From: Legionella sp.
GTDB lineage: Bacteria; Pseudomonadota; Gammaproteobacteria; Legionellales; Legionellaceae
Reading direction: 5' to 3'
Length of the DNA: 64,000 nucleotides
Assembly (NCBI GenBank): GCA_031291095.1
Contig: JARLJR010000024.1
Coordinates: 62,001-126,000 of the forward strand
The notes under the pieces: model-generated
What the model saw: the letters and a program-made list of their open reading frames with translations, nothing else
Database searches by the model: none
Told to the model about the DNA's origin: nothing
Part shown: positions 56,734 through 64,000 of the stretch, piece by piece
Numbering within the stretch: position 1 is the stretch's first letter
How the letters are laid out: each line of letters begins with the position of its first letter
Program-made: the position numbers and the translations under genes

Positions 56734-57129
56734 ATGGACCCCGTAATTGCGAAAATGATTTCCAAAGCACATGATGTGCTTGCGCATTCGTATGCGCCCT
56801 ACTCTAAATTTACTGTTGCATGCTGTATTCGCACTGAAAATGATAATTTTTACACAGGAACCAATGTTGAAAATGGCTCCTACAGTTTAACTGTCTGTGC
56901 GGAAACATCCGCTATTTCAGCGATGGTTACAGCCGGTGAGCAACACATTAAAAGTATGGTAATACTTGCAGGGACGAATACATTATGTTCTCCTTGTGGC
57001 GCATGCCGACAAAGAATTCATGAGTTTTCAAATCCTGATACGATGATACACCTCTGTACTAAAGATTCAGTCCTTCGTAGTATCACTGTTAAAGAACTCT
57101 TGCCATTAGCTTTTGATTTTAACCCCTAA
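56734..57129 (+). CDS. cdd: Cytidine deaminase
   Basis: A 131-residue homotetrameric-type cytidine deaminase. It turns cytidine and deoxycytidine into uridine and deoxyuridine. The zinc site is VCAETSAIS (Cys and catalytic Glu) plus CSPCGACRQ (two Cys). SKFTVACCIRTE and TGTNVENGSYSLT bind the nucleoside. A PNP and deoC follow, so this is a nucleoside breakdown operon. Confidence 0.95.
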   Translation: MDPVIAKMISKAHDVLAHSYAPYSKFTVACCIRTENDNFYTGTNVENGSYSLTVCAETSAISAMVTAGEQHIKSMVILAGTNTLCSPCGACRQRIHEFSNPDTMIHLCTKDSVLRSITVKELLPLAFDFNP

Positions 57130-57142
57130 TAGGATAATTTGT

Positions 57143-57982
57143 ATGATGAACACTGCAGCAAAGCAGAGCTATCCCCATTTAGCAGCGGACTATATTAAAA
57201 ATTTGCACCCATCGTTTAAGCCAACCGTGGCTGTTGTTTTAGGCTCAGGCTTAGGCCAATTTGCTGATGAATTACAAGACTCCGTTCGCATTAGCTTTGA
57301 CGATCTACCTGGTTTTCCTAAAATCACAGTGCATGGTCATGGCGGAAATTTAATTTTGGGCTATTGGAATGGCGTTGGCGTTGTTTGCTTGCAAGGCAGA
57401 GCTCATACCTATGAAGGTTTAGAAAATTATGAAACAGTAAAGACCTATGTCCGCACCTTGAAACTTTTAGGATGTGAGTATTTTATTGCAACGAATGCAT
57501 CCGGCTCCTTAAGAGAAGATGTAGGGCCAGGCGAGTTAATGCTGATCCACGATCACATCAATTTACAACCACATAATCCTTTAATCGGTCCAAATGATGA
57601 AGAATTTGGCCCTCGATTCTACCCACTCGACAATGCTTATGACAAAACCATGCGCAAAGACTTGCTTGCGATTGCGCAAAAGCAATCAATTAAGCTTGCA
57701 GAGGGTGTTTATATTTCGGTATTAGGACCACACTATGAAACAGCAGCCGAAATTAAAGCCTTTAAAATTTGGGGTGCTGATGCTGTAGGAATGTCTACAG
57801 TGCCCGAAGTATTGGTAGCGAATCATTGTGGCATGCATGTAGCCGTTATCGCGACCATTACTAATTATGCTACAGGTTTAACTCAAACAGCCCACAGTCA
57901 TGATGCGGTTGTTGAAATGGCTGCCAATGCTGCAAAACAGCTTAATAAATTAATTAAAGAATACATTGCAGGGCTCAAGTGA
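57143..57982 (+). CDS. punA: Purine-nucleoside phosphorylase, type I trimeric
   Basis: A 279-residue enzyme of the PNP/MTAP family that splits purine nucleosides with phosphate. Motifs: VLGSGLGQFADEL, HGHGGNLILG, LQGRAHTYEG, ATNASGSL and VLGPHYETAAEI, with the base-binding MSTVPEVLVA...NYATG. The ATG at 57143 has AGGATAA upstream; a longer frame would overlap cdd. The deoC start overlaps its stop (GTGA). Product ribose- or deoxyribose-1-phosphate could feed DeoC after a mutase that is not in this window. Confidence 0.93.
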   Translation: MMNTAAKQSYPHLAADYIKNLHPSFKPTVAVVLGSGLGQFADELQDSVRISFDDLPGFPKITVHGHGGNLILGYWNGVGVVCLQGRAHTYEGLENYETVKTYVRTLKLLGCEYFIATNASGSLREDVGPGELMLIHDHINLQPHNPLIGPNDEEFGPRFYPLDNAYDKTMRKDLLAIAQKQSIKLAEGVYISVLGPHYETAAEIKAFKIWGADAVGMSTVPEVLVANHCGMHVAVIATITNYATGLTQTAHSHDAVVEMAANAAKQLNKLIKEYIAGLK

Positions 57983-58752
57983 TTTTAGAATCATCATTAA
58001 ATGAGGTTTTAGAATTATTGCTCAGTGCTCAGGGCCAACCTGTAATTAGCGCTGAGCGGCTAATTCAGTCGCTTGACCTCACCTTATTAGACGAGGAGGC
58101 CTCTAATGCCTCCTTATCTCAATTAAAGCACAATGCCTGCGAGAACCAGGTTGCGGCCATATGCGTATACAGCAAACATCTACCAACCTTCCAGCAGATT
58201 GGAGCAATTGAGTTAGCTACCGTAGTAAATTTTCCACAAGGCAATGAAGAGCTTAATCCGATTTTAGAAACAATTCATGCAGCAATAGAGCTTAATGCTA
58301 CTGAAATAGACTACGTACTTCCCTATAAATTGTATTTGGAAGGTAGAAAAGAGGATGCATTAAACCAGTGCCAAGCGGTCATTGACTTGTGCAAGCAAGA
58401 GAATCGGACATTAAAAATAATCTTGGAAACTGGTGCGTTTTCTGAGCTTCAAAGTATTTATGAAGTAAGCAACCAGTTAATTGAACTGGGTTGTAATTTT
58501 CTAAAAACATCCACAGGAAAAATACCCCAAGGCGCTTCTTTACCCGCGGTATTTACCATCCTAACTGCTATAAAAGATTCAAGCTCATCCTGCGGTATTA
58601 AAATATCGGGAGGAGTTAAAACCCCAACTCAAGCAATCAATTATGCGAAATTAGCAGAATTGGTATTGGGGAAACCGATTGATAAAAATTGGTTTCGTAT
58701 TGGGGCAAGTAGCTTGTTGGCTGAGTTAAGGGATACGTTTACCAAAGTGTAA
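57979..58752 (+). CDS. deoC: Deoxyribose-phosphate aldolase
   Basis: A 257-residue class I aldolase of the DeoC type. It cuts 2-deoxyribose-5-phosphate into acetaldehyde and glyceraldehyde-3-phosphate. The Schiff-base lysine is in FLKTSTGK and the second active-site Lys in GIKISGGVKT. GTG is the start codon and overlaps the preceding stop by four bases, so expression is coupled. The acetaldehyde could be used by an alcohol or aldehyde dehydrogenase. Confidence 0.95.
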   Translation: MILESSLNEVLELLLSAQGQPVISAERLIQSLDLTLLDEEASNASLSQLKHNACENQVAAICVYSKHLPTFQQIGAIELATVVNFPQGNEELNPILETIHAAIELNATEIDYVLPYKLYLEGRKEDALNQCQAVIDLCKQENRTLKIILETGAFSELQSIYEVSNQLIELGCNFLKTSTGKIPQGASLPAVFTILTAIKDSSSSCGIKISGGVKTPTQAINYAKLAELVLGKPIDKNWFRIGASSLLAELRDTFTKV

Positions 58753-58862
58753 GTCGACTTCCTGGCCGACCTATGCTATTTCCTGACTTTTAATAGCAAT
58801 AAACTACTAAATTCGCTAGAATGCCCTAGCAATCAATGAGCAATTATTGGAGTTTATTTACC

Positions 58863-59243
58863 ATGAAAAACAAATCCGTATTTAAATTCATTTTAGTGGC
58901 CTTTTTAGGACTGACCTTAAGCAGTTGTAAAACCACTCCTCCTGGAGAATATGATGCCAATGAAGTAGGCAAAATTAAAAAGGTTATTCCAGGTACCGTG
59001 ATTTCCAAACGTACTGTTAATTTGCACCGAAAAAGTACTGCAAAAAATACATCAAGCAGTGATTTTGTTGATAATGGATACAACCAAACACGTGGGGTTG
59101 AATACGTTATTAAATTAAAGTCTGGCGGTATTATTTCCGTTGTTCAATCTGAAGATCTTAAGTTAAAAAATAAGCAAAAGATTTTGGTAATTTATGGCAA
59201 ACACACTCGTGTTGTTGCTGATAATGGTAGTGAAACATTTTAA
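58863..59243 (+). CDS. SlyB-like outer-membrane lipoprotein
   Basis: A 126-residue lipoprotein. The signal peptide ends in the lipobox LTLSSC (lipidated Cys near residue 22). The mature part has YDANEVGKIKKVIPGTVISKRTVNL, resembling the N-terminal repeat of SlyB/Pcp lipoproteins, then YVIKLKSGG and QKILVIYG strands. The glycine-zipper of SlyB is absent, so the protein is a shortened relative. ATG 58863 is preferred over 58836, with GGAG upstream. Confidence 0.75.
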   Translation: MKNKSVFKFILVAFLGLTLSSCKTTPPGEYDANEVGKIKKVIPGTVISKRTVNLHRKSTAKNTSSSDFVDNGYNQTRGVEYVIKLKSGGIISVVQSEDLKLKNKQKILVIYGKHTRVVADNGSETF

Positions 59244-59266
59244 TTTCTAATTAATGTTAAAAAATA

Positions 59267-59364
59267 CGTCATCCTGAGGAGCTTGCGACGAAGGCCCCCC
59301 TGAATGTGGCACATAACAATTGTGCACCACATTCAGGAGATCCCTCGCTACGCTCGGAATGACG
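59267..59364. repeat. Dispersed inverted repeat, family A
   Basis: CGTCATCCTGAGGAGCTTGCGACGAAGG pairs with GATCCCTCGCTACGCTCGGAATGACG; inner arms CTGAATGTGG and CCACATTCAG also pair. It lies between convergent genes and is the sister of 8581-8662. Confidence 0.85.
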
Positions 59365-59406
59365 TACCTAACTGGATTGCTTCACTTCGTTCGCAATGAC
59401 AGCACG

Positions 59407-61167
59407 TTAAAAGTGCATGCGGCTACTTTCTGTAAACTGGCTTAACGTTGCTGTTAAAATAAAATTATCATATTTTGACTGCAACAATTCAGCGATTAAA
59501 GTAGATTGATTTCCCGCAATCCCCGCTTCCTTTATTGTCTTAGTAACAAAAAGCATAAATCGAGTAAATAGAGCATCTAATTGCTCTGGCTTCGCCATCA
59601 TATAAGTTTCAATTTCACGAATATTATCTTTAATCGCATCAATGAAGATATCATGAGCATTTGTAGCTAGAGATGGAGCAGAAGCTGCGAAATGCTTATT
59701 ATCATTAATCATTCGTTGATTATTTTGATAGATAGCCTTCATTCTGCCTATCGCGACTTCATGCTGAGGGTTCAATTTTAAAACCGTACGATACAGTGAA
59801 TAAGCAGTTATAGGAAGATTTTTGAAGGGTAAGTCTTTGGTTTTATAATAAAAATCAGCGACAACTGATAATAAATTCGCCAGGAATCCAGCACTATTGT
59901 AATTTTCAGCAATATTATACATCGCTTTCTTAAATGCTTTTTGGTGTCCTTTTGGCGTTACCGATGAGACTTGGGAAGCCATATCCTGAGGCGCAAAAAA
60001 TGTATTTCTCATCGTCAACAACGAAGTAGTTGGCGTAACATAGGCATATGGCGCAAATCGCTCAGATGTAGTAACCATATCACTAGCGGTCTCAATTTGA
60101 ATATTTAGATGGGACATAGGCTCTGAGTCAGCTACATCCGCTGTTCTAAAAGTAGAGAGCACTTCTGATTCAATATCATTTACTTTTCTATGCTTTGGTT
60201 GGCTTTCAATTCCAACGTCAGTGACTTCTGTAGAAGTAGCTGTCTCAATAGTCTCTTGCTCATCATCTTCAATAACGTATAGGCGCTTTCTCTTTTTATC
60301 CTTCCTAGGGATTACCACTTCTTCATCATCAGCCACTGGTGGTAACCGAGTCATTAATTTACGAAGATCAGTAAGTAACTCACTCTCTTCATCAATCATC
60401 ATATCCTTATCTATAAGCACCCTACACTGCCTAGCAAGCTCATGAGCGCGTTGATCATTATTCTCAACAGCAACTAAAAGTTCATATCCTAAAAGCTCCA
60501 GTTTCTCCTCAAGTGATAATTCTAAATCATGCAATGAATTATCTTTGATATAATTAGTAATTCGCGTAAGAATTTGTGTGTTCTTTTCGCAATGAAAGGC
60601 GCGTTCTAACAGATTTAAATAACCTAAATGTAACTCAGTCTCAATATCGAAACCAGCTTGATTCTGATTATCTATAGCACGTACTAACCAGGTTAAGGCA
60701 GTTAGAACTTGTTTTTCTGTTGGGCTCTTTTTAGTACTATTATCGAGCCAAACGATTAATCGGTCACTAACCGCTTCCGCAGCCAGTGCGACAGCAGAAT
60801 AAACAGAATCCATTGTCTCAGGAGTTGTCTGAGAACCTATATATCGTTGAATACTATCACTATCATAAACGACCTTGAGTTCTTGAAGAGTACTGTTAAT
60901 CTCTTTCCAAGCTTCGGTTATTTGGGGGTAATTTAATTTATCTTTAAGTGATGCTCTAAGCAGATCGGTACTACAAATAACAACATCACTAAGGGCATAA
61001 GCCAATGCATCATTATAGGCTCTATTGGCAGTAAAATTCCTTTGTGCAGCAATTTGATACAGATGCTCGAGGCCTTTTTTATAATATTTTAATGCCCCTG
61101 CAAAATCATGCTCATTATATTTAATATCGCCGTTGATCTGTTCTTTGCTACCAAAGTAATACGTCAT
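59407..61167 (-). CDS. 586-residue helical protein with NLS-like patch, effector candidate
   Basis: There is no signal peptide. The N-terminus (NEHDFAGALKYYKKGLEHLYQIA) and a segment near 440-490 resemble TPR-type helix pairs. The middle (about 285-350) is acidic and carries RKDKKRKRLYV, a match to the classical monopartite nuclear localisation pattern. The C-terminus is helical. The family is not recognised. ATG 61167 is preferred: the longer frame starts with a TTG. Nuclear targeting in a host cell is inference. Confidence 0.62.
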   Translation of the reverse strand: MTYYFGSKEQINGDIKYNEHDFAGALKYYKKGLEHLYQIAAQRNFTANRAYNDALAYALSDVVICSTDLLRASLKDKLNYPQITEAWKEINSTLQELKVVYDSDSIQRYIGSQTTPETMDSVYSAVALAAEAVSDRLIVWLDNSTKKSPTEKQVLTALTWLVRAIDNQNQAGFDIETELHLGYLNLLERAFHCEKNTQILTRITNYIKDNSLHDLELSLEEKLELLGYELLVAVENNDQRAHELARQCRVLIDKDMMIDEESELLTDLRKLMTRLPPVADDEEVVIPRKDKKRKRLYVIEDDEQETIETATSTEVTDVGIESQPKHRKVNDIESEVLSTFRTADVADSEPMSHLNIQIETASDMVTTSERFAPYAYVTPTTSLLTMRNTFFAPQDMASQVSSVTPKGHQKAFKKAMYNIAENYNSAGFLANLLSVVADFYYKTKDLPFKNLPITAYSLYRTVLKLNPQHEVAIGRMKAIYQNNQRMINDNKHFAASAPSLATNAHDIFIDAIKDNIREIETYMMAKPEQLDALFTRFMLFVTKTIKEAGIAGNQSTLIAELLQSKYDNFILTATLSQFTESSRMHF

Positions 61168-61268
61168 GATAAATAAATACTCAAAAAAAGAAGGCATCCT
61201 ACCATATGGACTACTTCTGTTCAATTAAGCATTTAACATAAAGTACTTACTTAGATATATCTGTAGTA

Positions 61269-62114
61269 TTACAAAACAATTGCCACCGCAAGCCACATGA
61301 GCACACCATAATACACACTAATGATAAATGCTCTAAAACACTGTTCCCGCTCGCGTTTACTGATTAATTTCTGCTGATACAGCAAAACCATGCCCGCAGC
61401 AAACCAAAAACCATAGAAACAGATGCTGTCTACCTTGTTACTTAATGCCCAATAAAGCCATAAACCATGTAATAAACATTGTAATAAGCCAATAATAAAA
61501 CGATCGTAACTGGCAAAATAAATTGCCGTAGATTTTACGCCTATACGTAAATCGTCTTCCTTATCAGTCATCGCATACATTGTGTCATAAGCCACGATCC
61601 AAGCAAAATTTAGTAGAAATAATAAAGCACACTCCGTATTTAAAGGTGCATGAGAAGCCACATAAGCCATGGGAATTCCCATAGAAAAGGCCAAACCAAG
61701 AATGAATTGAGGTGCGCTAAAAAATCGTTTACAAAATGGATAAAGAATTGAAATGAATAAAGCAATCACGCCTAAATACCAACAATCCCAAGGTAAACTA
61801 AGTAATATGAACAATGCAGCAAGCAATAAAATAAATAATACGCCCAGAGCCTCTTTTAGGCTGATTTCCCCCGAGGTTAACGGACGTAATTTGGTTCGTG
61901 CTACATATTTATCAATATTACGATCCGCAATATCATTAACCACACAGCCTGCTGCACGCATTAATAATGTACCGCTTAAAAATAAAACAAATAATTTAAA
62001 CGAGGGCACTCCTTTATTTGCCAGCCATAAGGCCCAGGCAGTAGGAAACCAGAGTAATAAAATTCCTACCGGCTTATCAAAACGCATAAGTCGCCAGTAT
62101 GCAGTCCACTTCAT
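61269..62114 (-). CDS. ubiA: 4-hydroxybenzoate octaprenyltransferase
   Basis: A 281-residue inner-membrane prenyltransferase with about nine helices. It attaches the polyprenyl tail to 4-hydroxybenzoate in ubiquinone synthesis. The two Asp-rich motifs are NDIADRNIDKYVARTKLRPL and the downstream TDKEDDLRIGVKS. It overlaps ubiC by four bases (ATGA), so both act as a unit: UbiC makes 4-hydroxybenzoate and UbiA uses it. Confidence 0.95.
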   Translation of the reverse strand: MKWTAYWRLMRFDKPVGILLLWFPTAWALWLANKGVPSFKLFVLFLSGTLLMRAAGCVVNDIADRNIDKYVARTKLRPLTSGEISLKEALGVLFILLLAALFILLSLPWDCWYLGVIALFISILYPFCKRFFSAPQFILGLAFSMGIPMAYVASHAPLNTECALLFLLNFAWIVAYDTMYAMTDKEDDLRIGVKSTAIYFASYDRFIIGLLQCLLHGLWLYWALSNKVDSICFYGFWFAAGMVLLYQQKLISKREREQCFRAFIISVYYGVLMWLAVAIVL

Positions 62115-62686
62115 GGATGGATTTCTCCTAACTCAGGAAACATAATTTCTACTAAATAAAACGACTCTTTTTCCATAAATAAAAATTCGGCGATGCGAAC
62201 CCAAAGTACCTCTCGAATCGTTGGAATATATTTTTTTACCCAATAAAACTCAACACATTGATCATCTACAGGATAATTAATGGAGTTAACACGCTTCACC
62301 TGCTCCATATTAAAAATCAGGTTTTTAACAGACTCTTTACGTAGGCGGCCAAAGAATTCCGTGTCTAAATCATAACAACGCTGTGGAATAATCGTCCGTG
62401 CATACCAATAAGGGACATCATGACTTTTCATGAGAATTTCGCGTTGAAAAACAGAAATATCGCGCACATCCAGCAGGCTTTTAGACCAAAAGTCGGTTCT
62501 AACCCATTGCTGAGATAACAGTTCAATCTGCGCATCACCTCGCGTATCGCGTAATTTATCCGTTAATGATTGTTTATAATTCACCCACTCTAAAAACTTT
62601 CTAGAGCTCTCGGCTTTTAGTGAAAAAATAAGGCGTGTATTAATTGGCATGAATTCCAGATCAGCGATAAAGTGATTCGCCACCAT
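62111..62686 (-). CDS. ubiC: Chorismate pyruvate-lyase
   Basis: A 191-residue cytosolic enzyme that converts chorismate into 4-hydroxybenzoate plus pyruvate, the first ubiquinone step. It follows the UbiC pattern: LEWVNYKQSLTDKLRD near residue 33, YWYARTIIPQRCYDL (substrate Arg) near 95, FFGRLRK near 115 and a C-terminal ESFYLVEIMFPE. An internal ATG at 62650 is an alternative start. It is the first gene of ubiCA. Confidence 0.9.
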   Translation of the reverse strand: MVANHFIADLEFMPINTRLIFSLKAESSRKFLEWVNYKQSLTDKLRDTRGDAQIELLSQQWVRTDFWSKSLLDVRDISVFQREILMKSHDVPYWYARTIIPQRCYDLDTEFFGRLRKESVKNLIFNMEQVKRVNSINYPVDDQCVEFYWVKKYIPTIREVLWVRIAEFLFMEKESFYLVEIMFPELGEIHP

Positions 62687-62844
62687 CTTACAAAATTAAT
62701 GATTTAGCGACAAGTTATTGATTTCTCTTATTCGCCCCAAAACTGCAACGCATATTTTTCCTAAGGCTTTTTTTTGATGAAACGCTTCTCAAAACAGATC
62801 ATTTAGCATAAAATATGGTCAATTACATAACACAAAGACCACCA

Positions 62845-64000
62845 ATGCCCCAAATCATTAATCCAAAAACTCTTTCCCCACAAAATGCCGAAAAACTTTA
62901 CGTGTTTTTTGATGGACAATTTCAAAAAGGCATTTATGCGTGGTCAAACGGAAGCATTTATTCTTTTGCTGATGGCAGTGATTTTGTATTTTCATCTAAT
63001 GTGATTATGCGTCTGCCTAAAGAAGGAAAAACTGGGGTTCGTTATGAGTTTGTAAGTGATCGTCTGCTTGGAAAGGGAACTTATGGGTGTGTTTATGAAG
63101 TTGAAGGTACCTTCAGAATCAATAAAACCTCTTTTCGGTTTAAAGAACATGGTCAAAACGGAAAATCTCGGGCAGTCAAAATACAATCCCATAATTTTCA
63201 TCACCCTGAGCATACAGCTTGGGAGGAGTATCATTTATCAAAAAGGGCCTCACACCTAGCGGTTAAACAGCCTGTATTTGCAGGTGGGGAAAGTTATACA
63301 GTAATGCGTGAATTAAAAGGCAGAGAGTTATATGCGATTCTTCAGGATGACTTATCGGGTAAAAACATTTTAACTTTAGAAAAACGTATTGAATTAACTA
63401 AAGCTTTATTAAAAGCGCTTAAAGAACAAGTTATTGATAAAAAGATTATCCATAGAGACATAAAACCCGAAAACATTTTGGTTGATATGAGTACTTTTCC
63501 AATTTCTGTAAACATTATTGATTTCGGACTCAGTACAACCGCAGACATGGCTGATGGAAGATTTCCTGGGACTCCCCTTTATAAAGCGCCGGAAAGTTGG
63601 GATGAGGTATCGCAAACCAGCAAGGCAGACGTTTTTTCTATGGCACGAGTTATTGCCGAGTTATGGCACGATACGACCATTGCAACACTTTTGAAAATCA
63701 ACACCTTTCAGTATGCCCGTTATAACGCGCATCATGTTGATTTAGATACTTTATTTACTGGTATCGATGGCTTAGATGAGGAAAATAAATCTAATATTAA
63801 AACGGCTCTTAAAGGAATGTTTCATGCTAAAAGTGGCCTACGTTCCTCAATTGACCAAGCAATAGAGCATTTCTCTCATGTTAATCTAGTCCCTAACGCC
63901 GAACAAAACACTGACGAGGCTATAGAACATTTTTCCCATATTAATCTAGTCCCTAACGCTGAACAAGATTCTGAAAATAACGCTATTCTTACCAGGCAAC
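62845..64000 (+). CDS. Eukaryotic-type Ser/Thr protein kinase, LegK-like effector candidate (runs off the window)
   Basis: 385 codons are visible and the frame is open at the end. A 60-residue N-terminal extension precedes a complete kinase core: G-loop LGKGTYGCVYEV, SRAVKIQ (Lys), Glu in WEEYHLSK, HRDIKPENIL (Asp205), DFGLS and a GTPLYKAPE segment. It looks catalytically competent. Legionella kinases of this type (LegK1-LegK5) are Dot/Icm effectors; I cannot assign a numbered one. Two 20-residue copies of AIEHFSH.NLVPNAEQ follow the kinase domain. No strong ribosome site is seen before ATG 62845. Confidence 0.82.
   Translation, partial: MPQIINPKTLSPQNAEKLYVFFDGQFQKGIYAWSNGSIYSFADGSDFVFSSNVIMRLPKEGKTGVRYEFVSDRLLGKGTYGCVYEVEGTFRINKTSFRFKEHGQNGKSRAVKIQSHNFHHPEHTAWEEYHLSKRASHLAVKQPVFAGGESYTVMRELKGRELYAILQDDLSGKNILTLEKRIELTKALLKALKEQVIDKKIIHRDIKPENILVDMSTFPISVNIIDFGLSTTADMADGRFPGTPLYKAPESWDEVSQTSKADVFSMARVIAELWHDTTIATLLKINTFQYARYNAHHVDLDTLFTGIDGLDEENKSNIKTALKGMFHAKSGLRSSIDQAIEHFSHVNLVPNAEQNTDEAIEHFSHINLVPNAEQDSENNAILTRQ
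63858..63977 (+). repeat. Tandem 60-bp repeat inside the kinase gene
   Basis: Two 60-base units encode AIEHFSHVNLVPNAEQNTDE and AIEHFSHINLVPNAEQDSE.... The DNA differs mainly at third positions. More copies may follow beyond the window. Confidence 0.75.

Noticed and set aside
1-64000. tRNA or rRNA genes, CRISPR arrays, insertion sequences, att sites
   Set aside because: I looked for cloverleaf ends, regularly spaced repeats, transposase motifs and terminal repeats and saw none; a tRNA scan would settle it.

Overview
The window looks like a chromosomal segment from a Legionella species, probably not L. pneumophila itself. The DNA is AT-rich and dense with genes. It carries a recognisable LubX orthologue (double U-box effector) next to a giant SidH-like protein, an ankyrin-repeat protein, a LegK-like eukaryotic-type kinase, the CpxRA pair, a Pht-like major facilitator, and several GadC-like amino acid transporters. 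No tRNA, rRNA, CRISPR array, insertion sequence or integrase was seen.

Layout. 1-6.1 kb: 5' part of an MscS/MscK-like channel gene, aspS, an FmdB zinc ribbon, a NagX/HGSNAT-like acyltransferase and a PAS-receiver protein, all on the minus strand. 6.2-12.4 kb: ankyrin effector candidate, a tiny cysteine-triplet protein, an SDR, a small secreted protein, fliK and a Legionella-type membrane protein. 12.5-16.9 kb: acnA and an APC transporter. 17-23.7 kb: sidH-like and lubX. 23.8-27.5 kb: ackA, a MaoC-phosphotransacetylase fusion and a zinc alcohol dehydrogenase. 27.7-34.4 kb: a 712-residue effector candidate behind a near-perfect PmrA box, then a DDAH-like hydrolase, an APC transporter and a 748-residue Legionella protein. 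34.6-41.4 kb: hemerythrin, a structured leader with a tiny ORF, a Pht-like transporter, GGCT-like and PBP4-like genes, an amino acid permease, a gap with DnaA-box-like sites, and a small secreted protein. 41.5-46.8 kb: an adenylate kinase / P450-like / phosphoribosyltransferase fusion, a LuxR remnant, and three proteins of unknown function. 46.9-51.4 kb: ppsR and prpBCD. 51.7-55.7 kb: ybeZ-ybeY-corC-cpxR-cpxA. 55.9-64 kb: a membrane protein, the cdd-PNP-deoC nucleoside operon, a lipoprotein, a 586-residue protein with an NLS-like patch, ubiA-ubiC and a truncated protein kinase.

How it works together. Housekeeping genes (translation, TCA and methylcitrate cycles, acetate/acyl-phosphate metabolism, nucleoside salvage, ubiquinone, envelope stress) are interleaved with candidate Dot/Icm effectors, as is usual in Legionella. 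Amino acid and nucleoside uptake or breakdown genes fit an intracellular organism living on host nutrients. CpxRA and a PmrA site link the window to effector regulation. All six convergent gene junctions carry a long inverted repeat or strong hairpin, drawn from a few dispersed repeat families.

Best candidates for something new: the three-part Adk/P450-like/PRTase fusion, the divergent LubX-SidH pair, the ankyrin protein with a Cys-His-Asp constellation, and the PmrA-box gene of unknown family. All homology statements are made from memory and visible motifs; no searches were run.
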